Shown here: positions 34,252-42,572 of the stretch, piece after piece
How positions within the stretch are numbered: the first letter of the stretch is position 1
Layout of the letters: every line of letters starts with the position of its first letter
DNA from: JACVRW01 sp963739095
GTDB taxonomy: Bacteria; Actinomycetota; Thermoleophilia; Solirubrobacterales; Thermoleophilaceae
NCBI GenBank assembly: GCA_963739095.1
Contig: CAVTZF010000020.1
Coordinates: 1 to 64,000 of the forward strand
Length of the DNA stretch: 64,000 bases
Direction of reading: 5' to 3'
Translations under genes and position numbers: made by a program
Notes under the pieces: generated by a model
What the model was told of the DNA's origin: nothing
Database searches by the model: none
The model's input: only the letters and a program-made list of their open reading frames with translations

Positions 34252-34407
34252 ATGAGCATCGGGGCCGCGATCGCGGTCGGCGCGGTGGCCGGACTGGCGC
34301 TCGGCATCGTCATCGGCTTGATCACCGACGTCCCCCTGGCTCCCGAGGTTGGGTTGGTGCTCGGTGCGCTGGGCGGCTGGTTCTCGCGCCGATCTCTGGG
34401 TCCCTGA
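34252..34407 (+). CDS. Small glycine-zipper membrane protein, 51 aa
   Basis: MSIGAAIAVGAVAGLALGIVIGLITD, then a Pro turn, then a second hydrophobic helix EVGLVLGALGGWFSRR: two helices rich in GxxxG-type spacing with a positive cytoplasmic end. Similar small XapX/hairpin membrane proteins are common. The ribosome site is weak. The gap on either side (34092-34251) holds AAGGAG at 34201-34206 but nothing else I can identify. Confidence 0.6.
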   Translation: MSIGAAIAVGAVAGLALGIVIGLITDVPLAPEVGLVLGALGGWFSRRSLGP

Positions 34408-34484
34408 ACCTTCAACTCCCCGACGCCCGCCGGGTGCCATGGCCATACCGTCGAGCTCGTCGTGGTCGAACGAAGGGAGATCCG

Positions 34485-35060
34485 GTGAGGCAGGTGGTGG
34501 CAACGCTCTTCGCAACGGTGGACGGATACGCCTCCGACTCGCCGGGCGACCGCATTGGCTGGGTCACGGAGGAGTTGGGGGAAGAGATGACCGCGTTCGG
34601 CCTCGCCCAGCTCCGCGCCGCCGACACGCTGCTGCTCGGACGGGTGACGTACGAGGCGTTCGCCAGCCACTGGCCGTGGGCGGACGAGGACGAGGGCGAG
34701 TTCGGGCGCCTCATGAACGACATGGACAAGGTCGTCGTCTCACGCACCCTGCGGGACGACGACATCGCGTGGGAGAACACCCGCGTCGCCCGCGGCGACC
34801 TGACCGAAGAGGTGACCGCGCTCAAGCGGACGCCCGGCAGGGACATCGCCGTCAGCGGGAGCGTCGAGCTCGTGGGCTCGCTGATGGCGCTCGGCCTCCT
34901 CGATCGGCTGCAACTGGAGGTTCACCCGGTCGTGCTGGGCCCCGCCGGTGGCAGGGCGATCTTCGACGGCTACGACACGACTGGCCTGAGGCTGGTCGAT
35001 ACGACGGTGCTCGACAACCGCGTGGTCGTACTCGACTACCAGCCGCTGCCGAATCACTGA
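34485..35060 (+). CDS. Dihydrofolate-reductase/RibD C-terminal family protein
   Basis: 191 aa from the GTG at 34485, which follows GAAGGGAGA; an in-frame upstream ATG is not preceded by a ribosome site. TLFATVDGYASDS, LLLGRVTYEAFASHWP, MDKVVVSRTL, and the cofactor loop IAVSGSVELVGSLMALGLLDRLQLEVHPVVLG are family hallmarks. The family gives NADPH-dependent reductases of uncertain substrate; they are not the essential DHFR. Confidence 0.9.
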   Translation: MRQVVATLFATVDGYASDSPGDRIGWVTEELGEEMTAFGLAQLRAADTLLLGRVTYEAFASHWPWADEDEGEFGRLMNDMDKVVVSRTLRDDDIAWENTRVARGDLTEEVTALKRTPGRDIAVSGSVELVGSLMALGLLDRLQLEVHPVVLGPAGGRAIFDGYDTTGLRLVDTTVLDNRVVVLDYQPLPNH

Positions 35061-35124
35061 GGCTGAGCTCACCCCCGCCGTGCCGCGAGTAGCCTGGTCG
35101 CGGGAACCCGGAGTCAGGCTGGCG

Positions 35125-37959
35125 ATGAAGTCCGAAGCGACGCTTTTCGAACGCGAGCGCGAGCTCGCGGAGCTCAGCCGAGTGCTCGACGAGGCGCAAT
35201 CGGGCAACGGCCGGGCCGTCTTGATCGAGGCGCCGGCAGGGCTCGGGAAGACGACTCTGCTCGGCGCGGCGACCAGGTACGCCGCCGACGGGGGAATGAC
35301 GGTGCTGCGCGCGCGCGCGAGCGACCTGGAGCACGACTTCGCCTACGGCTGCGTACGGCAGCTGCTCGACCCACTGGTCGGCCGGCTCTCGGATGCCGAG
35401 CACGACCGCGTCTTTGCCGGCGCGGCAGGAATATCAAACCGCCTCTTTGCACCCACTCCGCCCGCCTCAGGGTCCGCCGACAGCGCCTTCGCGATGCTCC
35501 ACGGCCTCTACTGGCTGCTGAACAACGTCGCCGACGACGCGCCCGTTGCGCTCTGCGTCGACGACCTGCACTGGGCCGACACCGAGTCGCTGCGCTTCCT
35601 CAACTTCCTCGCGCCGCGGCTCGATGGGCTCGCCGTCGCGCTCCTGGCGAGTTCGCGCTCCGGCGAGCGGGACGCGGACGAGGTGAGTCGCCTGGCGGCC
35701 GCTCCGGAGACGCGAGTGCTGCGCCCCCCGCCTCTGAGCGCCGAGGCAACCACACGCCTGTGCGAACGGAGGCTCGGCGCGGATGTGTCGGACGAGTTCG
35801 CGGCCGCCTGCCGCGAGGCCACCGGCGGCAACCCGTTTCTGCTCGAGGCGCTGTTGGTCGAGGCGGCGGCCCAGGAGTTCCCCACAGGCCCCGAGGGCGC
35901 GCTCCGCGTGAGCGACATCGGCCCGGCCGCCGTGGCCCGCGCGATCGTGTTACGGCTCACCACGACGCCTCCGACGGCGACGGCCCTGGTTCGCGCGATC
36001 GCCGTGCTCGGGGATGGCGCGACCGTCACCGAAGCAGCGGAGCTCGCGGAGCTCTCGGTCGCCGAGGCGGCGCGGGCCGCGGACAGGCTCGTCGCGCTCG
36101 AGATCCTGCGGCCCGCGGAGCGGCTCGAGTTCGCCCACCCGATAGTCCGCGAGGCGATCTACGCCGACATTGGAGCGCGCGAGCGCGCGATCTCTCACGC
36201 TCGAGCAGCTGAGCTGCTCTCGCTCACCGGAGCGCCGGAGCAGCGGATCGCCGCGCAGATCGCCAAGGCGGAGCCCGTGGGCGATGCGCAGCGGGTCGAG
36301 CTTCTCCGGCGCGTCGCCGCGGACGCGCTGGGGCGCGGCGCGCCTGCGGCCGCCGTGGCATGGCTCCGCCGCGCGCTCGCCGAGCCGCCGCCGCCGGAGC
36401 TCCAGGGGGAGGTGCTGCTCGAGCTGAGCTCGGCGGAGCTGCGGCTCGGTGCCCCCGAGGCCGCTGTCGACCCGCTCGAGGCAGCCGCCCAGCTCGTCGA
36501 AGCGCCCGAGATGCTGGTCACCGCGGTCCGCCTGCTCGCCGGCGCGCTGACGTGGTCCGGGGACGCCGACCGCGCTGTCGCGGTCATCGGCCACGCGATC
36601 GACACGCTCGAGAACAGCAATCGGGAGCTTGCGCTGCTGCTGGAAGCGGAGCGGGCGGCGTACGCGCAACAGGGCAGCCTGGAGACCCGCCGCCCCGTCG
36701 CGGAGCGGTTGGAGCGCTACGCCGACCTCCCCGGCGACACTCCCGCCGAGCGCCTGGTGTTGGCGAGTCTCGCGTTCGAGCGCTCCAGGGCCAGTGAGAC
36801 GGCCGCCGAGGCCTCCGCTCTGATCGAGGCTGCGCTCGCGAGCGACCGGCTGCTCGGGGAGCAGGAGAGCGATGTCACCGGAACGCTCTACCTGCTTGTG
36901 CTCGGCTTGATGTCGACGGACTCGCTCGACCTGGCCCGCGACCAGCTCGACGCGATGCTTGCGGACGCCCAGGCCCGGGGCTCGATACCTGCCGAGGCTT
37001 TCGTCACCGCGCACCGTGCCTGGGCTTCATTTCGCCGCGGCTCCGTCGCCCGCGCGGAGGCGGACGCGCGTACGGGGCTCGAGCTCCTCATGGAGCACGA
37101 CATTGCGCTGGGAAGGGAATTCGCGCTGGCCGGGCTCATCGCGGCGCTGATCGAGCGTGGCGGGCTCGACGAGGCCGACCTGGCGCTCCGGGTCGGCGAC
37201 TACGAGGGGGGCATCCGGGCGGGCATGGCGAGCAACTCCCTGCTCGAGACGCGCGGCATGCTGCGGCTGGCGCAGGGGCGCGCGCGCGACGCAGTCTGGG
37301 ATCTCAGCGAATTCGGAAAGAACGACGAGCTCTTCGGCGCGGCAAGCCCGCTCGCGTCGCGCTGGCGCTCGCGCGCGGCGCTGGCGCATCTCAGCCTCGG
37401 CGACGGTGACGCCGCCCGGCATCTCGTCACCGAGGACCTGACCCGCGCGCGGCGGTGGGGAGCCGCGAGCGGGATCGGAATTGCGCTACACGCGCTCGGC
37501 CTCGTGGAGGGAGGCGACGTCGGGGTCGAGCGCCTGACCGAGGCAGCGAACATCCTGGAATCCTCGCCTGCACGTCTCGAGCATGCCCGGGCGCTGACGG
37601 ACCTCGGCGCTGCCCTGCGGCGCGCGAACCGTCGTTCCGCGGCGCGACGCGCGCTGCACGATGGGCTTCGAATCGCGGAGAGCTGCGGCGCCCGCGTCCT
37701 CGCGGAGCGGGCGCGGACGGAGCTGCGGGCTGCCGGCGGGCGGTCCAGCAGTCGCTACGGCTCCGGCGTCGAGCAGCTGACCGCGTCGGAACAGCGCGTG
37801 GCTGAGCTCGCCAGTCAGGGCCTCAGCAATCCCGAGATTGCGCAGGCCCTGTTCGTGACGCGCAAGACGATCGAGACGCACCTCGGCCACGTCTACGCCA
37901 AGCTCGGGATCTCGGGTCGGGGAGAGCTCCACCTGGCCCTCGCCAGTTCAGGGCAGTAG
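35125..37959 (+). CDS. Large ATP-binding LuxR (LAL/MalT-like) regulator
   Basis: 944 aa from the ATG at 35125; the frame opens 45 nt earlier at a GTG. N-terminal STAND/AAA ATPase: FERERELAEL, Walker A EAPAGLGKTTLL, Walker B VALCVDDLHWAD, and a winged-helix segment near residues 280-340. The central part is Ala/Leu/Arg-rich helical repeats (TPR-like, about 370-850). C-terminal LuxR HTH: LTASEQRVAELASQGLSNPEIAQALFVTRKTIETHLGHVYAKLGISGR. These are inducer-gated activators; the target is unknown. Confidence 0.92.
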   Translation: MKSEATLFERERELAELSRVLDEAQSGNGRAVLIEAPAGLGKTTLLGAATRYAADGGMTVLRARASDLEHDFAYGCVRQLLDPLVGRLSDAEHDRVFAGAAGISNRLFAPTPPASGSADSAFAMLHGLYWLLNNVADDAPVALCVDDLHWADTESLRFLNFLAPRLDGLAVALLASSRSGERDADEVSRLAAAPETRVLRPPPLSAEATTRLCERRLGADVSDEFAAACREATGGNPFLLEALLVEAAAQEFPTGPEGALRVSDIGPAAVARAIVLRLTTTPPTATALVRAIAVLGDGATVTEAAELAELSVAEAARAADRLVALEILRPAERLEFAHPIVREAIYADIGARERAISHARAAELLSLTGAPEQRIAAQIAKAEPVGDAQRVELLRRVAADALGRGAPAAAVAWLRRALAEPPPPELQGEVLLELSSAELRLGAPEAAVDPLEAAAQLVEAPEMLVTAVRLLAGALTWSGDADRAVAVIGHAIDTLENSNRELALLLEAERAAYAQQGSLETRRPVAERLERYADLPGDTPAERLVLASLAFERSRASETAAEASALIEAALASDRLLGEQESDVTGTLYLLVLGLMSTDSLDLARDQLDAMLADAQARGSIPAEAFVTAHRAWASFRRGSVARAEADARTGLELLMEHDIALGREFALAGLIAALIERGGLDEADLALRVGDYEGGIRAGMASNSLLETRGMLRLAQGRARDAVWDLSEFGKNDELFGAASPLASRWRSRAALAHLSLGDGDAARHLVTEDLTRARRWGAASGIGIALHALGLVEGGDVGVERLTEAANILESSPARLEHARALTDLGAALRRANRRSAARRALHDGLRIAESCGARVLAERARTELRAAGGRSSSRYGSGVEQLTASEQRVAELASQGLSNPEIAQALFVTRKTIETHLGHVYAKLGISGRGELHLALASSGQ

Positions 37960-38067
37960 GGCTGGCCCCACCCGGTCCTCGGGCAAGCCCTCCGCAGATG
38001 TCGGGCTGAGTCGTATTCCGTCAGGCCCCTGGGAGCGGGACAGTGCCCGCATGACTTCTTCCGTGAC

Positions 38068-38223
38068 ATGGCAGAAGGCGGCGTGAGCTACGTCGTCTAC
38101 TTCCGTGACTCGGAGGAGTGCCTTCGCTGCCTCAGCCGCCGCGCGGCGAACGAGTCCGAGGCACGCGAGTGGTTCACGCGCATGGGGATCATCGTCGTGG
38201 CGATCCGCGTCGAGGTCGGCTGA
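38068..38223 (+). CDS. Possible small protein, 51 aa
   Basis: In the 363-nt gap between the LuxR and SDR genes. It reads MAEGGVSYVVYFRDSEECLRCL, then SEAREWFTRMGIIVVAIRVEV: a strand-helix-strand pattern with two cysteines. An internal GTG at 38082 after AGAAGGCGG is an alternative start. Coding character is moderate and the opposite strand is also open, so it may be spurious. The rest of the gap holds only the SDR ribosome site (GGAGG at 38307). Confidence 0.35.
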   Translation: MAEGGVSYVVYFRDSEECLRCLSRRAANESEAREWFTRMGIIVVAIRVEVG

Positions 38224-38321
38224 TGCGCTCAGCGAAGCGGCGCTGAGTCCCGGCGACGTTCCGCCCGCCATATCCTCCGCCGGAGTCGATCGTTCGTCGT
38301 CATCGCGGAGGAGGGCTCGCC

Positions 38322-39110
38322 ATGGACCTAGGGCTGACCGACAGGGTGGCTGTCGTCACGGGAGCCAGTAAAGGCATCGGGTTGGCGGTGACGCGCGCGC
38401 TGGCGGACGAGGGAGCAGCCGTGGTGGCGGGCGCGCGCAACACAGACAGCCTCGATGGCCTCGATCGCGTCACGGCGATGCCGGTCGACCTGGCCGCTAT
38501 GGACGGGCCTGGCTTGCTCGTACAGCGCGCGCTCGACGACCACGGGCGCATCGACGTGCTGGTGAACAACGTGGGCGGCGTGCGGATTCGCCTCGATGGC
38601 TTTCTCGGAACAAGCGACGAGGAGTTCGAGTGGGCTATGCGGATGAACTTCTACAGCGCGCTGCGTGCCACCCGGGCGGCCATTCCGTACATGGTCGAGC
38701 AGGGCGGCGGCGCGATCGTCAACGTCGCCTCGGTCAATTCGTTCTTCCAACCAGACGCCGGGACGATCGACTACGGCGCCGCCAAAGCTGCGCTCCTCAA
38801 CCTCAGCAAGTCGCTCGCGCAGGAGTTCGGCGCGAAGGGCATCCACGTCAACTGCGTCTCGCCGGGACCAGTCGCGACGGACCTGTGGCTGGGTGAGCAC
38901 GGGGTTGCGGAGACGGTCGCCGCAGCCAGTGGCGTGGACGTCGACACCGCGCGCGAGAACGTCGTCGCCGGCATCGGAGGCTTCGCGACCGGTCGGTTCA
39001 CCACTCCCGAGGAGGTCGCCACGCTCGTCGTGATGCTGTCCTCAGACCGAACCTCCAACGTCACGGGCGCCAACTACGTGATCGACGGCGGGCTGATCAA
39101 GACGACTTGA
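38322..39110 (+). CDS. Short-chain dehydrogenase/reductase
   Basis: 262 aa. TGASKGIG (about 13-20), NNVGG (the usual NNAG with Val), Ser in VASVNSFFQPD, catalytic YGAAK, and VNCVSPGPVATDLW. Close in type to SDRs with a FabG-like core; the ending VTGANYVIDGGLIKTT is classical. An Arg in GARNTD after strand 2 suggests NADP(H). RBS GGAGG is well placed. The substrate is unknown. Confidence 0.92.
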   Translation: MDLGLTDRVAVVTGASKGIGLAVTRALADEGAAVVAGARNTDSLDGLDRVTAMPVDLAAMDGPGLLVQRALDDHGRIDVLVNNVGGVRIRLDGFLGTSDEEFEWAMRMNFYSALRATRAAIPYMVEQGGGAIVNVASVNSFFQPDAGTIDYGAAKAALLNLSKSLAQEFGAKGIHVNCVSPGPVATDLWLGEHGVAETVAAASGVDVDTARENVVAGIGGFATGRFTTPEEVATLVVMLSSDRTSNVTGANYVIDGGLIKTT

Positions 39111-39169
39111 GGACGCGGGCTCTGTAACACGGCCTCCTGGGCGTGAAGTTCGACGTCAATAGCCTCTGA

Positions 39170-40756
39170 GTGGTGTCGGGAGCAGCGGCTTCAGTTCTCA
39201 CTCGGGACCAGCTCGAGACATTGCGTCGTCACGGCGAGGAGAAGCGCGCCGAGATCGGCGAGGTCCTGTTCAGGGTCGGCGACCGCCGCTACCCGTTCAT
39301 CGCGATCGTCGAGGGCGAGGCCGCCATCCTCGACCCGAACGAGAACGAGGTCGTACGGCACGGGCCGTCGGGCTTTCTCGGGGAGCTGAACCTGCTCTCG
39401 GGGCAGACGGTGTATCTCACGGCCGTCGCGACCCAGCCGATGCGCTACATCGCGGTCGAGCGCGATGTGCTGCGCTCGCTGTTGCTCGAGGACGCGGGTT
39501 TGAGTGACGTCGTCCTGTCCACCTTCGTCCGGCGGCGTGAGCTGCTGCAGCAACGCGACGGAATCGGCATCGAGATCGTCGGCCCGCACTCCTCCGAGGC
39601 CACGCGGCGTACGGTCGACTGGACGCGTCGCAACCGCGTGCCCCACGCGTGGCGCGACACGGAGGCTGCTGACAGCGCGGACGCGGCCGCGCTCATCGCC
39701 GGGGTCGCCTCCGATCAGCTTCCGCTGGTGATGCTGCCGGGCGGTGCGCGGCTCCATGGGCCGACCTCGGGCGAGCTCTCGCGTGCGCTCGGCATCGGTC
39801 TCGAGCTGGGAGCTCGTGAGGAGGTCGATCTCGCGATCATCGGCGGCGGTCCGAGTGGTCTGGGGGCGGCGGTCTACGGGGCGTCGGAGGGCCTCGAGAC
39901 GCTCGTGGTCGAGGGCACCGCGCTGGGCGGCCAGGCGGGCGTCTCGCGCCGCATCGAGAACTATCTCGGCTTCCCGGCCGGCGTGAGCGGCACCGAGCTC
40001 GCGAGCCGGGCGGTCGCACAGGCGCGCAAGTTCGGGGCCCGCACGGCCACTCCCTTCCGGGCCGTTGCGCTCGAGCCGGGCAGCGAGCGGCACGTGGTGC
40101 GACTCGAGGAGGGCAACGAGGTGGTCGCGCGGGCGGTGGTGCTCGCCACCGGCGCGGACTACCGGCGGCTCCCGGTCGCCGATCTCGCCGACTACGAGGG
40201 CAGCAGCGTCTTCTACGCGGCGGGGCCGCCCGAGGCGCGTCAGTGCGGTGCCACCCGGGTGGCCGTGGTCGGCGGCGGCAACTCGGCGGCGCAGGCGGCG
40301 ATCTGGCTCTCGCGCGGGGGCGCGCTCGTCACTCTCCTGCACCGCCGCGCGGATCTGCGGGAAACGATGTCGGACTACCTCATCCACGACCTGGACCGCT
40401 ACGGCGTGGCGGTCAGGGACCGCAGCGAGATCGTGGAGCTCCACGGCGCCGACGGTCAGCTGAGTGCGGTCACGCTGCGCGACGGTGAGCGCCTCGAGCT
40501 GTCCTTCCTGTTTCTGTTCCTCGGCGCGTCACCGTGCACCGAGTGGCTCCCCGACGCCGTCGAGCGCGACGATCGCGGGTTCGTTCTCACCGGTGCCGAC
40601 GCCGGGACCGACAAGATGCTGGAGACCAGCGTCCCGGGGATCTACGCCGTCGGTGACGTGCGCTCGGGCTCGGTCAAGCGCTGCGCGACGGCCGTCGGCG
40701 AAGGCGCGATGGCCGTGCGCTTCGTGCACGCGCACCTGGCCGGCGTTCCGGCTTGA
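39170..40756 (+). CDS. Cyclic-nucleotide-binding flavoprotein (TrxR-like, no CxxC)
   Basis: 528 aa. Three parts: a CAP-type cyclic-nucleotide-binding domain (about 8-125, with FLGELNLLSGQTVYLTAVA as the phosphate cassette region); a thioredoxin/glutaredoxin-like linker without cysteines (about 138-205); and a thioredoxin-reductase-like FAD module (about 215-528) with IIGGGPSGLGAA, GGQAGVSRRIENYLGFP, NADPH site VAVVGGGNSAAQAA and closing IYAVGDVRSGS. The redox CxxC between the two dinucleotide domains is missing; the segment reads YAAGPPEARQCGATRVA. Ligand-gated NADPH oxidoreduction is inferred. GTG start. A class III cyclase is encoded convergently next door. Confidence 0.9.
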   Translation: MVSGAAASVLTRDQLETLRRHGEEKRAEIGEVLFRVGDRRYPFIAIVEGEAAILDPNENEVVRHGPSGFLGELNLLSGQTVYLTAVATQPMRYIAVERDVLRSLLLEDAGLSDVVLSTFVRRRELLQQRDGIGIEIVGPHSSEATRRTVDWTRRNRVPHAWRDTEAADSADAAALIAGVASDQLPLVMLPGGARLHGPTSGELSRALGIGLELGAREEVDLAIIGGGPSGLGAAVYGASEGLETLVVEGTALGGQAGVSRRIENYLGFPAGVSGTELASRAVAQARKFGARTATPFRAVALEPGSERHVVRLEEGNEVVARAVVLATGADYRRLPVADLADYEGSSVFYAAGPPEARQCGATRVAVVGGGNSAAQAAIWLSRGGALVTLLHRRADLRETMSDYLIHDLDRYGVAVRDRSEIVELHGADGQLSAVTLRDGERLELSFLFLFLGASPCTEWLPDAVERDDRGFVLTGADAGTDKMLETSVPGIYAVGDVRSGSVKRCATAVGEGAMAVRFVHAHLAGVPA

Positions 40757-40783
40757 ACGGCCCGCAGCGAGCTGACAGGGCGC

Positions 40784-41596
40784 TCAGGCCCGCACGGCGG
40801 AGCGAAGCGGCGGGAACGCGTCGTCGAGGTCCGGTGCCTCGACCTGGAACATCTCGATCGGCTCGGGCAGGCCGCGAAAGCGCCAGTTCCCGAGATCTGT
40901 CAGGGCCACGCCCTCAGGCAGCGCATCCTTGATTGCGGAGCGCACTGCGGCGGACATCACGATCTGGCCGCCGTGCGCCGCGAAGCAGATGCGCGCCGCG
41001 GCGTGCACGGACAGCCCCACGTAACCCGTCTCGGTCAGCGCTGGCCGCCCGCGGTGCAGGCCAACCCGCAGCCGCACCTCGTTGCCGCCGGGGCCGCCGC
41101 CCTCACGCAGGGCACGCTGCATGCCAAGCGCTCCATCGAGTGCCGCGGAGGCCTCCTCGAAGACCGCGAAGACCTCGTCGCCGGTCGCCGAGACCTGCTT
41201 GCCGCCGGCCGCGCGCACGGCGGCGCGCACCCTGCGCCGGACCTCGGCGAGCACGGCCGCGTAGCTGTCGCCGAGGTGTGCCAGCAACTGCGTCGAGCCC
41301 TCGATGTCGGTCAGCAGGAAGGTGACGTTGCCCTTCGGCAGCTTCCGCTGAGGCTGCAGCTGCGAGCTGATGAAGCCGATCGGCATGATGCCGTGCTTCT
41401 GCGCCGCCCTGAGCAGCCGGCCGCGGGCGCGGTCGCGCGCCTCGTCGTCCTCGAACGCCACCTGCCCGAAGCGCGCGAGCGCGTTGCGGACGTGCGAGGC
41501 GTCGTGGATCGGGAGGCGGCGCTTGCCGTGCGAGTCGATGTAGGCGAAGGCGCTGTCCGGCAGCTGAGCGCGTTCCTTCGCGGTGAGGGTCGCCAC
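40784..41596 (-). CDS. Class III adenylate/guanylate cyclase with N-terminal DUF6582-like domain
   Basis: 270 aa from the GTG at 41596; the longer frame upstream is antisense to the next gene. Residues 2-70 (LTAKERAQLPDSAFAYIDSHGKRRLPIHDASHVRNALARFGQ) resemble a small domain usually seen alone. Residues about 88-265 are a cyclase homology domain with metal ligands Asp97 (LLTDIEGST) and Asp140 (ATGDEVFAVF), and the GYVGLSVHAAARICFAAHGGQIV segment, in which the usual Asn is His and Arg is kept. It is soluble. It would make cAMP or cGMP. Convergent with the cNMP-binding flavoprotein. Confidence 0.88.
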   Translation of the reverse strand: MATLTAKERAQLPDSAFAYIDSHGKRRLPIHDASHVRNALARFGQVAFEDDEARDRARGRLLRAAQKHGIMPIGFISSQLQPQRKLPKGNVTFLLTDIEGSTQLLAHLGDSYAAVLAEVRRRVRAAVRAAGGKQVSATGDEVFAVFEEASAALDGALGMQRALREGGGPGGNEVRLRVGLHRGRPALTETGYVGLSVHAAARICFAAHGGQIVMSAAVRSAIKDALPEGVALTDLGNWRFRGLPEPIEMFQVEAPDLDDAFPPLRSAVRA

Positions 41597-41631
41597 GCCC
41601 GCATCATTGCAACCGGCCAGGAGCGCAGCCG

Positions 41632-42048
41632 CTAGGAGATCTTGTCGTAGGTCAGGTCGAAGTCGGTCTCCCAGTTCTCGCCGTCGTGGGCGATCTCCCA
41701 GCGCCCGTCGATCCGTCTGCCGTCGTCGCTGAAGGTGCCGCTGAAGCGCTGCGAGAAGTCGTCGCCCTCGCGCCAGAGCTTCCAGACCCCGTCCTCGAGG
41801 CTCATCGAATACACGCGCGCGACACCGCGCGTGTCGAAGTAGTGCTGCGCGAGGTTGTCGCCCGACTCGTCCGGGCCGATGACTGCTATCCCGTCCGGAG
41901 CCTCGGGCTGGTCGACGGTCCAGCGCTCGATCAGGTAGGCGTCGCCGAGCCACTCGAAGCTGACCCGCGCCTCGCCCGGCCACGGCGGACCGCCCGGCGG
42001 CGTGGCCACCATCGTCCACTCCCCGACGAGGGCATCAAGTGCGTTCAT
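41632..42048 (-). CDS. Lipocalin-like (DUF1579-type) hypothetical protein
   Basis: 138 aa. Small beta-barrel character: MNALDALVGEWTMVATPPGG opening, YLIERWTVDQPEA, ARVYSMSLEDGVWKLWREGDDFSQRFSGTFSDDGRRIDGRWE. This series of strands ending in GRWE is typical of DUF1579/THAP4-like proteins. The function is unknown. It lies 35 nt upstream of the cyclase on the same strand and may be co-transcribed. Confidence 0.8.
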   Translation of the reverse strand: MNALDALVGEWTMVATPPGGPPWPGEARVSFEWLGDAYLIERWTVDQPEAPDGIAVIGPDESGDNLAQHYFDTRGVARVYSMSLEDGVWKLWREGDDFSQRFSGTFSDDGRRIDGRWEIAHDGENWETDFDLTYDKIS

Positions 42049-42136
42049 GGGGACGACTTACCCGAAGCGGGACGGACACGCGACCAATCGTGTCCATGGC
42101 GAGGCCGGTTTGAAGCGCTCCTCATCCGGATATATA

Positions 42137-42151
42137 TGTGAGTGAGTCACA
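42137..42151. promoter_or_regulatory. Candidate MarR operator TGTGA-GTGAG-TCACA
   Basis: Perfect 5-bp arms with a 5-nt centre inside an AT-rich stretch (TATATATGTG..CACACAAATAA), followed by GGGAGG and the DUF3224 ATG. Position over the likely -10/start fits repression by the MarR encoded second in the operon. Inferred. Confidence 0.5.
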
Positions 42152-42173
42152 CAAATAAGGGAGGCACGACGAG

Positions 42174-42572
42174 ATGACCAAGCACGCCGACGGCACCTTC
42201 AAGGTGGAGGACTGGCAAGAGGAGGACTACAGCTCGCTCGGCGACGGCCGCAAGCTGACGCGGGCGAGCGTCAAGCAGGCGATCAGCGGCGACATCCAGG
42301 GGCGCGGCAGCGTCGAGTGGTTGATGTGTTACCGGCCCGACAAGACCGCCGACTTCGTCGGTCTTCAGCAGGTGGACGGCAAGCTGGGGGACCGCAGCGG
42401 GAGCTTCGTACTGCGGACGAGCGGCAGCTTCGACGGCGAGGTCGCCCAGGGGGAGCTCACGGTCGTGCCCGGCTCCGGCACGGGCGAGCTCGACGGCATC
42501 GACGGGCGCGGTGAGTTCAAGGCGCCGCTCGGCTCGGAGGCGTACGTCAGCCTCGACTACGACCTCGGATGA
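42174..42572 (+). CDS. DUF3224-family protein
   Basis: 132 aa. Family features: the opening GTFKVEDWQEEDY, the middle SGDIQGRGSVEWLMCYRPDKTADFVGLQQVDGKLGDRSGSFVLRTSG, and the end GSGTGELDGIDGRGEFKA. A small beta-barrel of the allene-oxide-cyclase-like type; the function is unknown. Strong ribosome site. The stop overlaps the MarR start (ATGA), so the pair is co-translated. Confidence 0.88.
   Translation: MTKHADGTFKVEDWQEEDYSSLGDGRKLTRASVKQAISGDIQGRGSVEWLMCYRPDKTADFVGLQQVDGKLGDRSGSFVLRTSGSFDGEVAQGELTVVPGSGTGELDGIDGRGEFKAPLGSEAYVSLDYDLG

Noticed and set aside
34135..34670. Two overlapping minus-strand frames opposite the small membrane protein and DHFR-like gene
   Set aside because: They cover DNA explained by plus-strand genes with recognisable sequence.
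37948..38271. Minus-strand 107-codon frame in the gap before the SDR gene
   Set aside because: No ribosome site or domain; the plus-strand reading of the same DNA looks slightly more protein-like, and neither is strong.
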